A stretch of 64,000 bases of DNA, taken from DATCHW01 sp963806045. Its GTDB lineage: Bacteria > Bacteroidota > Ignavibacteria > Tepidaquicellales > Tepidaquicellaceae. The stretch spans positions 62,001 to 126,000 of the forward strand of contig CAWDWP010000020.1 of NCBI GenBank assembly GCA_963806045.1, read 5' to 3'. Made by a program: the position numbers and the translations under genes. The notes below the pieces were generated by a model, which saw nothing but the letters and a program-made list of their open reading frames with translations, did not search any database and was not told the DNA's origin. This document shows positions 37,933 to 47,023 of the stretch, one piece after another. Within the stretch, counting starts at the first letter, position 1. The number at the start of each line of letters is the position of its first letter.

Positions 37933-38047
37933 GTGCGGACTATCTCGCAAAAATGTGTTTTTTAGGAAACACATTTGACACTGTAACATTAATATATAAG
38001 GTGTCTGTTTTTTATAAAAAATATTTGAGAAGTCCGCACATTTTTTT
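37933..38047 (+). ncRNA. candidate structured RNA or MITE-like element (outer stem, two inner hairpins, T-run)
   Basis: An outer stem pairs gtgcggact (37933-37941) with agtccgcac (38031-38039). Inside are a 10-bp hairpin, aaatgtgttt (37951-37960) with aaacacattt (37967-37976), and a gacac/gtgtc pair (37977-37981 with 38001-38005). A run of seven T follows at 38041-38047. Together this folds as a three-way junction ending like an intrinsic terminator. It lies in the 389-bp gap 37712-38100, which otherwise is AT-rich and empty. It could be a small RNA, a cis-regulatory leader for the gene starting at 38101, or a miniature inverted-repeat element. Confidence 0.45.
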
Positions 38048-38100
38048 ATGCCCAATCGCAATATTTACATTAATTTGAAACCAATTTCTTAAAAGATAAT

Positions 38101-38667
38101 ATGAACCCTGAGTTTCCTGAATTCGGCAAGTGGCTGTACGACAGTAAAAAGAAGCCTTCACTCTGGCTGAACCGGAAAATTAATGGCAAATTAATCTGTG
38201 AGCCTATAAATATAATAATCGAGGATAGTGTTTCGCAAAATCCGGAAGTGTCAAAAGAACTTTTATATTATTCACTCCGAAAAGCCGGATATAAAATAAG
38301 GTGGGGTCATATAACTCCACGTTTTGCGATGATACAGGGAATATTTTATAATCAACTACCTGAAAAATTCTTTCACGCATTTTCAGACAGAACATGGATT
38401 TTTGAAAACGATCACGGTAGGTTTTTCGGACCTGTTCAATTTAATGGTAATTATTACTTCTGCGGAGCTGTAAGCAAAGAGACGGGTATTACACATAAAT
38501 ATATTTCATTTGCAAAAGCGAGAGATAAATATTCGCAAATGCTGGATAAATATTCGAATATTAAAATTAAAGGCCTCGTTGCAATGGATAATTTTCTGGA
38601 AAATGAATCCACTACAACAGGTGACCACGACGGAAATGCGATTTTGATGTCAGTTAGAAAGAAATGA
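38101..38667 (+). CDS. hypothetical protein with NDHGRFFGP motif
   Basis: This 188-residue soluble protein has no signal peptide. The visible landmarks are WLYDSKKKPSLWLN near the start, a KELLYYSLRKAGYKIRWGH segment, FENDHGRFFGPVQFNG (about residues 101-116) and GDHDGNAILMSVRK at the end. The NDHGR-FGP pair and the second His-Asp near the C-terminus look like conserved active-site-like residues. I recall similar motifs in uncharacterised LssY-like C-terminal domains, but this is not a firm family call. The structured element at 37933-38047 lies immediately upstream. Confidence 0.6.
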   Translation: MNPEFPEFGKWLYDSKKKPSLWLNRKINGKLICEPINIIIEDSVSQNPEVSKELLYYSLRKAGYKIRWGHITPRFAMIQGIFYNQLPEKFFHAFSDRTWIFENDHGRFFGPVQFNGNYYFCGAVSKETGITHKYISFAKARDKYSQMLDKYSNIKIKGLVAMDNFLENESTTTGDHDGNAILMSVRKK

Positions 38668-38680
38668 TTTAATTATTTCT

Positions 38681-38719
38681 AACCCCCCTGCCCCCCCTCT
38701 TAGCCTTGGAAAAGGGGGG
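38681..38719. repeat. C-run/G-run palindrome
   Basis: aaCCCCCCtgCCCCCCCtcttagccttggaaaaGGGGGG is a longer-loop copy of the family at 17712 and 33853. It lies between two convergent genes, where it may act as a 3' hairpin for both transcripts. Confidence 0.75.
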
Positions 38720-38772
38720 ATGTTGAGTTATATATTCTTAATGTTTCTGATTTAATATAAATTCTAAAAAAA

Positions 38773-40065
38773 TTATTTGTTACTCATTAATTCTTCAATT
38801 TCTTCCACCTCTAACGGAATATTTCTCATTAAGTCAAAATTTCCTTTTTCAGTAATCTTAATATTATTCTCTAATCTTATTCCTATGCCTTCTTCAGGAA
38901 TATAAATTCCCGGCTCAACTGTGAATACCATTCCGGGTTTATATGGAAGATGGAAATATCCTACATCGTGAACATCGAGTCCGAGGAAATGGGATACATT
39001 ATGCATAAAGTATTTCTTGTACAATGGACTGTTAGGATCCTGCTTTTTAATATCCCTCATTTTGAGTATTCTTAAATCAACAAGTTCTTTTTCAGTGTTC
39101 ATTTCTGTTTCAGCCTGAATTTCTTTCCAGATAGCGCCCTTCACCATAAGTTTAATCGTTGATTTCATAATACGCAGAACTGCATTATAGACGGCTTTTT
39201 GCCTCTTGGTGAATTTCCCGTTAACAGGAATTGTTCTCGTCATATCTGCATTATAATTTCCATAGATTGCACCCGTATCAATCAATATCAAATCACCATC
39301 CTTGCAAACTTCATCATTTTTAATATAGTGTAAAACGCAAGCACCGGGACCTGATGCTATTATCGGATAATAATCTGCAAATCCGCCGCCATTACTGATG
39401 AATTCGTGAGCAAATTCAGCTTCGATTTCATATTCGGTAACTCCGGGTTTTGTGAACTTAAGCACTCTTCTGAATCCTTTTTCAGTCAGGTCACAGGCTT
39501 TCTGAAGCAGATCAATTTCAATCGGAGATTTAATCATTCTCAGACGGTTAATGATTGGAGCCAGTCTCATAAAATTGTGCAACGGATATTCCTTTTTGCA
39601 CGATTCGATGAAACGCGCATTGCGTGTCTCTACAATTATTTCAGCACGTTTGTGTTCGTTTGACTGCAGGTAAATATTATCGCAGTCCGTAACAAGCGCT
39701 CTAAAAACTCTTGGAAAGTCAGAAAGCCACATAACATTTTCGATGCCCGTAACTTCAGTTGCTTCTTTTTTAGAAAGTTTTTTACCCTCCCATACCGCTA
39801 TCATATCACTCGTTTCACGCAGGAACAGAATTTCTTTCATTTTCGGATCGGGAGAATCCGGAAATAATATCAATACGGTTTCCTCCTGGTTAACTCCGGT
39901 AAGCCAGAATAAATCAGTATTTTGCTTAAAGTGCATTGTACCGTCAGCATTCGTTGGCATATAATCGTTTGCATTTACAAGTGCAAGAGAATTTGGCTTT
40001 AATTGCGATGAGAGTTTCTTTCTGTTTCCAATGAAAAGATTATTATCTATAGTTATATTTTTCAT
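38773..40065 (-). CDS. pepP: aminopeptidase P (Xaa-Pro aminopeptidase, M24B)
   Basis: Releases N-terminal residues next to proline. The 430-residue protein has an N-terminal AMP_N domain (NSLALVNANDYMPTNADGTMHFKQNTDLFWLTGVNQ). The creatinase-fold metal ligands lie in LILIDTGAIYGNYNADMTRTIPVNG (two Asp), HNVSHFLGLDVHDVG (His), VFTVEPGIYIP (Glu) and IGIRLENNIKIT (Glu). Length and order fit PepP of the dinuclear Mn type. Cytosolic and monocistronic. Confidence 0.95.
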   Translation of the reverse strand: MKNITIDNNLFIGNRKKLSSQLKPNSLALVNANDYMPTNADGTMHFKQNTDLFWLTGVNQEETVLILFPDSPDPKMKEILFLRETSDMIAVWEGKKLSKKEATEVTGIENVMWLSDFPRVFRALVTDCDNIYLQSNEHKRAEIIVETRNARFIESCKKEYPLHNFMRLAPIINRLRMIKSPIEIDLLQKACDLTEKGFRRVLKFTKPGVTEYEIEAEFAHEFISNGGGFADYYPIIASGPGACVLHYIKNDEVCKDGDLILIDTGAIYGNYNADMTRTIPVNGKFTKRQKAVYNAVLRIMKSTIKLMVKGAIWKEIQAETEMNTEKELVDLRILKMRDIKKQDPNSPLYKKYFMHNVSHFLGLDVHDVGYFHLPYKPGMVFTVEPGIYIPEEGIGIRLENNIKITEKGNFDLMRNIPLEVEEIEELMSNK

Positions 40066-40165
40066 AATGAATTAATTAAAGTTAGTATGATTTATTTAAG
40101 TTATAATTTTTTATTAACTTATAAAATATAAATTTCAATTAATCGGATAAATGAAACTGATTCAT

Positions 40166-40390
40166 CTATTCGTCATTTTTTTTATCTGCTATTATGTATA
40201 AAACCACGCCAATAATTCCGGTTACAGCGCCTAATACAGAAATTCCGCCCAGAATATCTGACCATACCCAGGTTTGAGAAGGTTTGATAATACCTGTTGA
40301 TCTTAATATAATGTACTGAATAGCAAGCGACCAGCCTATGACCATCACGATAATACTGTTTCTCGAATTAGCATACTTCATCAGTTTCAA
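40166..40390 (-). CDS. small two-TM membrane protein
   Basis: The 74-residue protein has two hydrophobic segments (about 12-30 and 46-67) joined by a short loop (STGIIKPSQTWVWSDILGG) and a charged tail (ADKKNDE). No family is recognised. It has a normal start and lies 55 bp after the SDR gene on the same strand. Confidence 0.55.
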   Translation of the reverse strand: MKLMKYANSRNSIIVMVIGWSLAIQYIILRSTGIIKPSQTWVWSDILGGISVLGAVTGIIGVVLYIIADKKNDE

Positions 40391-40445
40391 AATTTAAGTG
40401 AAATACTTTTCAATATTATTATTCTTTTAAAAATAAATAATTTAT

Positions 40446-41141
40446 TTACCAGGGTATTACTTGTTTATCTGAAATAAACTTCCCGGTTAACTCCGGCGGA
40501 GCATCTGTTGCAAGCCACACAATTGATTCAACTCCTTTTTCCACAGAATGCGATGCCCCTATTCCGCCCATATCTGTTTTCACCCAGCCCGGGTTGACAG
40601 AATTTACTGAAACTCCCCTATTTCTGTAAGTCAAAGAAAGCTGACATGTAACAGCATTTAAAGCTGCTTTTGAAATGCTATATATGGGAGCGTAATCACT
40701 CATTCCCTTACCTATAGCTCCTAAATTACTTGACACATTTATTACCCGGCTTCCGGATTTCAGAAGTAAATTAAATGCCTTTGTAATTAATAACGGAGCA
40801 ATTGAATTTGTATCAATTGTTTTATGTATTAAATCATATCCTGCCATCAGGATTCCGGATTTATCGATAAGGATACCTGCATTATTGATAAGCACATCCA
40901 GTTTATCTGTTTTAGAAGCTACAATTTTAAATGCCCTTTTTATAGACTCAATATCACAAACATCGAGCTGAACAAATTCACCCTTTACATTTTCATATTC
41001 AAGTTTTTTTAATGCAATCAATCCATTTGCTTCATCCCTGGCTGTAACAAAAATATAATTGCCTGCTTTGCCAAGCTGGCGAGCTGTTTCAAATCCAATT
41101 CCTTTATTAGCTCCTGTTATTAATACATTTTTTATAATCAT
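40446..41141 (-). CDS. short-chain dehydrogenase/reductase
   Basis: The 231-residue classical SDR has the cofactor motif TGANKGIGFETA (TGxxxGxG), NNAGIL, the catalytic Ser in NVSSNLGAIG and Tyr/Lys in APIYSISKAALN, followed by PGWVKTDMGG. The N-terminal VTARDE after beta2 suggests NADPH. Carbonyl reductase-like; substrate not predictable. Its start is 102 bp from the divergent murB. Confidence 0.9.
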   Translation of the reverse strand: MIIKNVLITGANKGIGFETARQLGKAGNYIFVTARDEANGLIALKKLEYENVKGEFVQLDVCDIESIKRAFKIVASKTDKLDVLINNAGILIDKSGILMAGYDLIHKTIDTNSIAPLLITKAFNLLLKSGSRVINVSSNLGAIGKGMSDYAPIYSISKAALNAVTCQLSLTYRNRGVSVNSVNPGWVKTDMGGIGASHSVEKGVESIVWLATDAPPELTGKFISDKQVIPW

Positions 41142-41243
41142 TTTATGCTATGAATCATTACTATAATTTGTAACATTAATATTTCAGAAAAAGTATATTT
41201 TTTTTTCATTAAATATTACATCTTAATTATGCAAATTAGATAA

Positions 41244-42350
41244 ATGCTTAATTTTAAGGAAAATATTAATTTATCTGACTATACTACCATAAAACTTGGT
41301 GGTAAAGCAAGATATTTTTGTGAATGCATAGATAAAGAAGAAATTATTGCTTGCCTGAATTTCATCAGAGAAAACAAATTAAAATACCAGATTTTAGGAG
41401 GCGGGAGTAATATTATTTTTCCTGATGAAGGATTCGACGGATTAATCTTAAAAACTGCGATGAAGAACATAAATTTAACCGGTAAAGGCGGAAGTGATGA
41501 AGTTGAAGTGATTGCAGAAGCGGGGGTAAATTGGGATGATTTTGTAAGGTTCTGTGTCGCACAGGGTTTTGCAGGTATAGAATGTTTATCAGGCATTCCC
41601 GGGACTGTCGGTGCTACTCCAATTCAAAATGTAGGAGCTTATGGACAGGATGTGAGTAAGGTAATAAAAGAAGTTGAAGTAATTCAAATTGATAATATGA
41701 ATAAAGTTAAATTCTCAAATGCTGATTGTCGTTTTGGTTATAGAGATAGCAGGTTTAAGTTAGAAGATTCAAATAAATATATTATAACAGAAGTTAAGTT
41801 TGCATTAAAAAGAAATGGAGAACCATTAATCCATTATCCCGACCTTATAAAATCATTAAATGACAATAACTATTTATTGTCAAATGATGAAGGAAAGAAT
41901 TATTTAAAAGACATTACGGATTCAAAAGAAAAACTCAAAATTGTCCGCGATGCTATTATAGAAATAAGGAAAAGAAAAGGCATGGTTACTGATGAAAATG
42001 ACCCTGATTCTGTATCGTGCGGTTCTTTCTTCACAAATCCGATTCTTAACAATGATGAATTTAAAACTTTTAAGGAAAATTGTGTTAAGAAAAAAATAAA
42101 TGATATTGAAATTCCTCAATATAAAACCGAAAAGGGAATAAAAGTACCTGCTGCGTGGCTAATTGAGAATGCAGGCTTTAAAAAAGGATATCAGAAAAAC
42201 GGTGTGGGAATATCTTCAAAGCACACACTGGCAATAATCAATTGCGGAGGAAAAACCAAAGACGTGATTGCACTTGCAAATGAGATTTGCGAAAAAGTAT
42301 TTGAACTTTTCGGAATAAAATTAGAAACAGAACCACAGATTATTAATTAA
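41244..42350 (+). CDS. murB: UDP-N-acetylenolpyruvoylglucosamine reductase
   Basis: Reduces UDP-GlcNAc-enolpyruvate to UDP-MurNAc in peptidoglycan synthesis. FAD-binding motifs LSDYTTIKLGGKARYFCE (about 8-25) and YQILGGGSNIIFPDEGFDGL, then GLECLSG-like GIECLSGIPGTVGATPIQNVGAYGQDV, the catalytic FGYRDSRFK and the proton-donor Ser in VSCGSFFTNPI, ending near EVFELFGIKLETEP. Length 368 suits type I MurB. No other mur genes are adjacent. Confidence 0.96.
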   Translation: MLNFKENINLSDYTTIKLGGKARYFCECIDKEEIIACLNFIRENKLKYQILGGGSNIIFPDEGFDGLILKTAMKNINLTGKGGSDEVEVIAEAGVNWDDFVRFCVAQGFAGIECLSGIPGTVGATPIQNVGAYGQDVSKVIKEVEVIQIDNMNKVKFSNADCRFGYRDSRFKLEDSNKYIITEVKFALKRNGEPLIHYPDLIKSLNDNNYLLSNDEGKNYLKDITDSKEKLKIVRDAIIEIRKRKGMVTDENDPDSVSCGSFFTNPILNNDEFKTFKENCVKKKINDIEIPQYKTEKGIKVPAAWLIENAGFKKGYQKNGVGISSKHTLAIINCGGKTKDVIALANEICEKVFELFGIKLETEPQIIN

Positions 42351-42429
42351 CCGATTTTTGAGAATTCCTTATGCCTTGAAATGCTTTAAATTATGAAATA
42401 AGTTTATTTAGTTCTTTATAGTTACATAC

Positions 42430-42515
42430 TGTTTTGGGGTGTTTCCCAATGATTCGGGAAATCTGAGAGAATACCCATCGAACCTGAACCGGGTAATTCC
42501 GGCGTAGGAAAAACA
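42430..42515 (+). ncRNA. TPP riboswitch (THI element)
   Basis: The conserved core is present in order: GGGGTG after the 5' P1 strand (tgtttt, 42430-42435), CTGAGA at 42463-42468, ACCC, GAACCTGAACCGGGTAATTCCGGCG (42480-42504) and AGGAA, with the 3' P1 strand aaaaaca at 42509-42515. TPP riboswitches bind thiamin pyrophosphate and turn thiamin genes off. The regulated gene is the TonB receptor starting at 42595, and an intrinsic terminator lies between (42527-42575), so control is at transcription. Confidence 0.95.
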
Positions 42516-42526
42516 AAAATATTTTG

Positions 42527-42575
42527 ACGCTTAATCTTTTTCAAATCAGGTTCAGAAAAATATTAGGCGTTTTTT
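42527..42575 (+). terminator. riboswitch-controlled intrinsic terminator
   Basis: The arms acgcttaatcttttt (42527-42541) and aaaaatattaggcgt (42556-42570) pair with two mismatches and are followed by six T (42570-42575). The loop contains tcaggttc (42547-42554), the exact complement of gaacctga (42480-42487) in the riboswitch core, so an antiterminator that opens both structures is possible. The terminator ends 20 bp before the receptor ATG. Confidence 0.85.
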
Positions 42576-42594
42576 ATTTATGGAGTTATAAAAA

Positions 42595-44989
42595 ATGTTA
42601 ATGAAATTTACTTTTTCTTTTGTTCTTTTTTTCTTTCTGTTTGTTTCAGCATTTTCGCAGTCGGGAAATGACACTATCCTCTATAGAACCGAAACCATCG
42701 AAGTGCAGACTTTGTCCGGAATCGAAAAGCTAACTCCAATCACATTCACAAATCTAAAAAGAGATGTCATTGAAAAAAGATACTGGATGCAGGACCTTCC
42801 TGTTTTCCTGAATGGAAATACGAGTATGAATGCGTACTCGGAATCAGGAGCATCTGTTGGATATTCTTATTTTTCACTTCGAGGATTTGACCAGAGAAGA
42901 ATTTCGATATTAATAAACGGTGTTCCTCAAAATGACCCCGAAGACCATCAGGTTTACTGGGTTGACCTCTCCGATATTACTTCATCAGTTGAAAATATTC
43001 AAATTCAAAGAGGCATCGGTACAGCACTTTATGGTACTTCATCTATCGGCGGTGTCGTCAATATACAGACAATTGATTTTTTCAGACGGAATTTTTTGAA
43101 TTTTGACGCGGGAATGGGTGATTATAATTCGAAAAGATACTCTCTCGAATACTCATCAGGCTTGATTCAGGGCGGATTAGGAGTCTATGGCAAGTTCACA
43201 AAAACGACTACAAACGGATACAGGGACCAGTCCTGGTCTGACCACTGGTCATATTTCCTGAGCGCAGGCAAAATGATTGGAGAAAATTCTGTTTTAAAGC
43301 TGAACTTTTTCGGTGGTCCGATTAAAAACCATCTTGCTTATTTAGGAGTAACGAAAGATTATATAGACGGAAATATTACAGGTGATGCAAGGAAAGACAG
43401 AACGTTCAACCCGCTTACATTTCCGAATGAATCGGATAATTACAATCAGCCGCATTATGAGCTTGTGTTCAATACTCAGCCGTCAAAAAATCTTTTTATA
43501 TCAAATACATTCAGTTACATAAGAGGTGACGGATTTTTTATTACAAATTTTCCGGCTTTTTATGGTTATGATTTCAGTTATTTCAGACTGCCCTCATTTT
43601 TTACTTTTGATTCCACAGCCTTTAATTCATCTTACTATAGAAGAGATGCAAACGGCAATCTTGTATTTCAGACAGGTAAAGGTTATGAAATTGTCAGAAG
43701 CAATATCGTAACAAACCTGTACGTTAATAACAATACCTACGGATGGTTTCCGAAAGTGCAGTTAAATCATAATTCAGATAAAGGAACACTCGTGGTCGGC
43801 GGTGAATTGCGATTCCACGAATCAGAGCATTATGGTGAAATTACATTTGCAGATGCACTTCCACCCGGAACACCGGATAATTACAGGTATTATTTTTATA
43901 ACGGTCGGAAAAGAATAATGTCACTATATGCAAATGAAATTTTCAAATTTAATAACCAGCTGGCTGCAATGTTAGGAGGTCAGTTTACGAATATTAAGTA
44001 CACTCTTAAAAATGATAAATTCAGACCGTATGGATTTGATGTAAACTATAATTTTTTCACTCCGCGCGGAGGTTTAAATTATTCATTCAATAATAATATC
44101 CGGGCTTTTGTCAATGTTTCATATGCAAAACGTGAACCAAGGTTAAAAGATATTTACGATGCTGAAAATCAGAGCTCGACCCCTAACTTCAGGGTTGTTG
44201 ACACTGTAAATAACATTTATCAGGACCCGCTTGTAAAACCTGAAGAATTACTGAACTATGAATTGGGATTCGGATATACTTCTGATTTACTGAAAGCGAA
44301 TCTTAACTTTTACTGGATGGATTTTAAAAATGAGATTGTTAATAACGGACAGCTTGATAAAGTAGGACAGCCGATAAACGGGAATGCAGCAAAATCAATA
44401 CACAGAGGAATTGAAATGGAATTCGAAATACATTCCGTTTAAAAATTACAAACAAAACAATTTCCTGAAAGGCATTAACTTTTCAGGGAATTTAAATTTA
44501 TCAGATAACTACTTTGTTGACTACAGGGAAATTAACGGAAGAGATTCCATCGGAAATATTATATACGGAAATGATTTTTCGGGAAATAAAATATTACTGA
44601 ATCCTCAGATAATCGGAAATCTTTCGCTTTCGTATTATACTGATTTCGGATTAGGATTTTATGTCACAATGCAGCATATCGGGAGGCAATATCTCGATAA
44701 CTCTGAAAACGAAAGAAAGAATGCATCAGTTAGGTCGTTACCGGGATATGTGGATAAAGTTATTAATTCATACACGGTGTTCAATGCGGGTATAAGTTAT
44801 GATGTTATTCCTGCTTTTAATTTTATTAAGGCGAAAAATTATATTCGAAAGATTGAATTTGCTTTAAGAGTAAATAATTTATTCGACAGGCTGTATGAGC
44901 CTACGGGTAATGTCGATTCTTACGGGACACCATACTGGATTCCTGCGGCGACAAGAAATTTTTATGCGGAAGTGAAAGTGGGATTTTAA
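42595..44989 (+). CDS. TonB-dependent outer-membrane receptor, thiamin-type (frameshifted)
   Basis: The product is about 797 residues: signal peptide about 1-22 (ending SAFSQ), plug domain (TVEVQ-like ETIEVQTLSGIEKL; SYFSLRGFDQRRISILINGVPQNDPEDHQVYWVDLSDI; IQIQRGIGTALYGTSSIGGVVNIQT), then a 22-strand-type barrel with an aromatic C-terminal end (NFYAEVKVGF). One frame stops at 44442, and the adjacent frame continues KYIPFKNYKQNNFLKG. An extra G near 44420 accounts for it. The TPP riboswitch upstream strongly suggests uptake of thiamin or its phosphates or precursors. No N-terminal carboxypeptidase-like domain is seen. Confidence 0.93.
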
Positions 44990-44996
44990 AATAAAA

Positions 44997-45088
44997 CGTT
45001 CCCCATCGGGGGATGGGGAACGAGAAAATAATTAACCCCCCTATACTTTCGACAGACAGGAATGTCTGTCCTACTGAAAAAAGGGGAT
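44997..45088. repeat. nested repeats: hairpin, C-run element and GACAGACAGGAATGTCTGTC insert
   Basis: At 44997-45022 an 11-bp perfect hairpin (cgttccccatc / gatggggaacg) follows the receptor stop, related to the one at 2488-2512. At 45034-45087 the C-run arm aacccccc and the G-run arm aaaaggggat are separated by gacagacaggaatgtctgtcctactga, itself a repeat seen at 30612-30661. So one element appears to sit inside the loop of another. The first hairpin could also end the receptor transcript. Confidence 0.7.
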
Positions 45089-45099
45089 AAGAAAACTTT

Positions 45100-45672
45100 T
45101 TATTCGTCGAGTAAATAAACTTTAGTCATTACAACATCTTTGACGGGCTTGTCTCCCGGTCCGGTCGGAACTTTTCCTATTGTTCTTACGATATCTAATC
45201 CTGCAACAACTTCTCCAAAGATAGTATATTTGCCATCAAGAAATTGAATAGGAGCAAGTGTTATATAGAACTGAGAATCCTGAGAGTTTTTTCTTCCGGA
45301 GTTTGCCATCGCAACAACACCGGCTTTATCGTGGCTTAAACCATTATCAAACTCATCGGGAATTGGCTGACCTGAGCCGCCGGTTCCTGTTCCCGTTGGG
45401 TCGCCGCCCTGAATGACGAACTGGTCAATTACCCTGTGGAATATTATTCCGTTATAAAAACCGTTTGCGGCAAGTTCTTTTATCCTTGCAGCAGTTTTTG
45501 GTGCTTTATCGGGAAATACTTTTACATCAAAGGTTCCGTAATTAGTTTCAAAACGAATTATATTTGAATCGGATTTTTTTTCTATATTATCTGAATGCAT
45601 AAAATTTAAATTAATTAGTGAATATAAAATGAGTGGTATAATAAAATAAAATATGTTTTTTTTGTTTTTCAT
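45100..45672 (-). CDS. cyclophilin-type peptidyl-prolyl isomerase, exported
   Basis: The 190-residue protein has a signal-like N-terminus (about 7-22). The cyclophilin domain (about 40-190) shows FHRVIDQFVIQGGDPTGTGTGGSG, VVAMANSGRKNSQDSQFYITLAP, FLDGKYTIFGEVVAGLDIV and the short loops of the bacterial PpiA/PpiB type. The catalytic Arg (FHRV) and Gln (IQGG) are kept. Folds proline-containing periplasmic proteins. It is the second of two cyclophilins on this strand, separated by the FabH-like gene. Confidence 0.94.
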   Translation of the reverse strand: MKNKKNIFYFIIPLILYSLINLNFMHSDNIEKKSDSNIIRFETNYGTFDVKVFPDKAPKTAARIKELAANGFYNGIIFHRVIDQFVIQGGDPTGTGTGGSGQPIPDEFDNGLSHDKAGVVAMANSGRKNSQDSQFYITLAPIQFLDGKYTIFGEVVAGLDIVRTIGKVPTGPGDKPVKDVVMTKVYLLDE

Positions 45673-45705
45673 ATTATTTAAGAGATTAAGTGATTAACAA
45701 ATTAT

Positions 45706-46800
45706 CTAATCGAATTTGTAAGTTATTGCATTAATATTCATTCCGGCTCCAACAGAAGCAAAAACAACATAGTGACCCAATTCGAGTGTATGAGAATCCA
45801 ATTTTTCTTTCAGAATTAAATCCAGTAAAATCGGAATTGTTGCAACAGAACTATTACCGAGTTTATCTATTATCATCGGCATAATTCCGGTCGGAATTTT
45901 CCCGTTTTCATACAACTTGAATAACCGCTCCAGAATTGCTTCGTCCATTTTTTCATTTGCCTGATGGATTAAAACTTTATCAATCTGTTCGAGAGTCAGG
46001 TTAGCTTTTTCAATGCAATGTTTTACAAGCTGAGGAACATTGTTCAATGCATATTCATAAAGTTTTCTTCCGTTCATTTTCAAATATAATTCTTCCCCGT
46101 GTTTTTCGGGATTATATGATTTATTCATCCATAAAAGATGAGCGTGTGTAATCGTATCTGACCTTGAAGCGTGAGAGAGAATACCAACCGGTTCATTACT
46201 TTTAACACCCTCAAGAATTACAGCACCTGCTCCATCAGAATAAATCATGCTATCGCGGTCGTGCGGATCGGAAATCCTCGAGAGTGCTTCTGCACCAATT
46301 ACGAGAACTCTTTTCGCATCTCCGGATTTAATATAATAATCAGCCTGAATAACGCTCTGAAGCCAGCCGGGACAACCGAAAACCACATCATAGCAAACAC
46401 AATATGGATTTTTAATTTCTAATCTGTGTTTTACTCTCGCTGCAAGACTTGGAACCATATCGGTTCTTACATTCTCTGCTCTCACATCCCCGAAATTGTG
46501 AGCCATAATTACATAATCAAGTGTCTCGGGATCAATTCCGGATGATTTAACTGCATTCGAGGCCGCAAAGTAAGCCATATCTGAGGTAACATATTCATTA
46601 TCCAGATATCGTCTTTCGGAAATGTTAGTTATTTTTTGGAATTTATTTATGATTTCTTCGTTAGGTACTCCAAGAATTTTACCTTCGGAATCATAAAATG
46701 TGTTTGAAATAAAATCACTATTTTTTACTATTTTAGGCGGAATGTAGCTTCCGGTGCCTTTAATAACTGAATAAATACTCTCTGCCATAATTCGCTTCAA
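45706..46800 (-). CDS. 3-oxoacyl-ACP synthase III-like condensing enzyme
   Basis: A thiolase-fold ketosynthase of about 360 residues. An in-frame second ATG at 46788 gives a start (MAESIYSVIKGTGSYIPP) closer to homologues. The active-site Cys is in VFGCPGWLQSVIQ, the His in VLIHQANEKMDEAI and the Asn in LGNSSVATIPILLD. SDGAGAVILEG is also conserved. It carries out a Claisen condensation like FabH, but the N-terminal insert FYDSEGKILGVPNEEI matches the FabH-like paralogues of Bacteroidota rather than canonical FabH, so its chain may be specialised. No fab operon is present. Confidence 0.88.
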   Translation of the reverse strand: MKRIMAESIYSVIKGTGSYIPPKIVKNSDFISNTFYDSEGKILGVPNEEIINKFQKITNISERRYLDNEYVTSDMAYFAASNAVKSSGIDPETLDYVIMAHNFGDVRAENVRTDMVPSLAARVKHRLEIKNPYCVCYDVVFGCPGWLQSVIQADYYIKSGDAKRVLVIGAEALSRISDPHDRDSMIYSDGAGAVILEGVKSNEPVGILSHASRSDTITHAHLLWMNKSYNPEKHGEELYLKMNGRKLYEYALNNVPQLVKHCIEKANLTLEQIDKVLIHQANEKMDEAILERLFKLYENGKIPTGIMPMIIDKLGNSSVATIPILLDLILKEKLDSHTLELGHYVVFASVGAGMNINAITYKFD

Positions 46801-46971
46801 ACAATTTACTTCAAGTGTAAATTGCCATTTTTTAAAATTTTAGATTTACAATTATATTTCAATGTACAAAATAATTATTAATATATTTATAAACTATTTA
46901 TAAAAGTTTTAAATAAATAAAAAATTTGTTTAAAAATTAATAATCAAATACAAATTTATTTTTTGAAAAGC

Positions 46972-47005
46972 AAAAGGAGCAGAGGATATCCTCCGCTCCT
47001 TTTTT
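46972..47005 (-). terminator. bidirectional intrinsic terminator
   Basis: A long stem is formed by aaaaggagc (46972-46980) with gctcctttt (46995-47003) and an inner gagg/cctc, with a T-run on the plus strand and a matching one on the minus strand. On the minus-strand transcript the single inner mismatch becomes a G-U pair, so it best serves the cyclophilin gene ending at 47024. Confidence 0.8.
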
Positions 47006-47023
47006 GTTATTATTCGATTAAAT

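Noticed and set aside
44997..45022. Intrinsic terminator of the TonB receptor gene
   Set aside because: The 11-bp hairpin is strong but has no T-run on the plus strand and belongs to a dispersed repeat family, so it is listed as a repeat.
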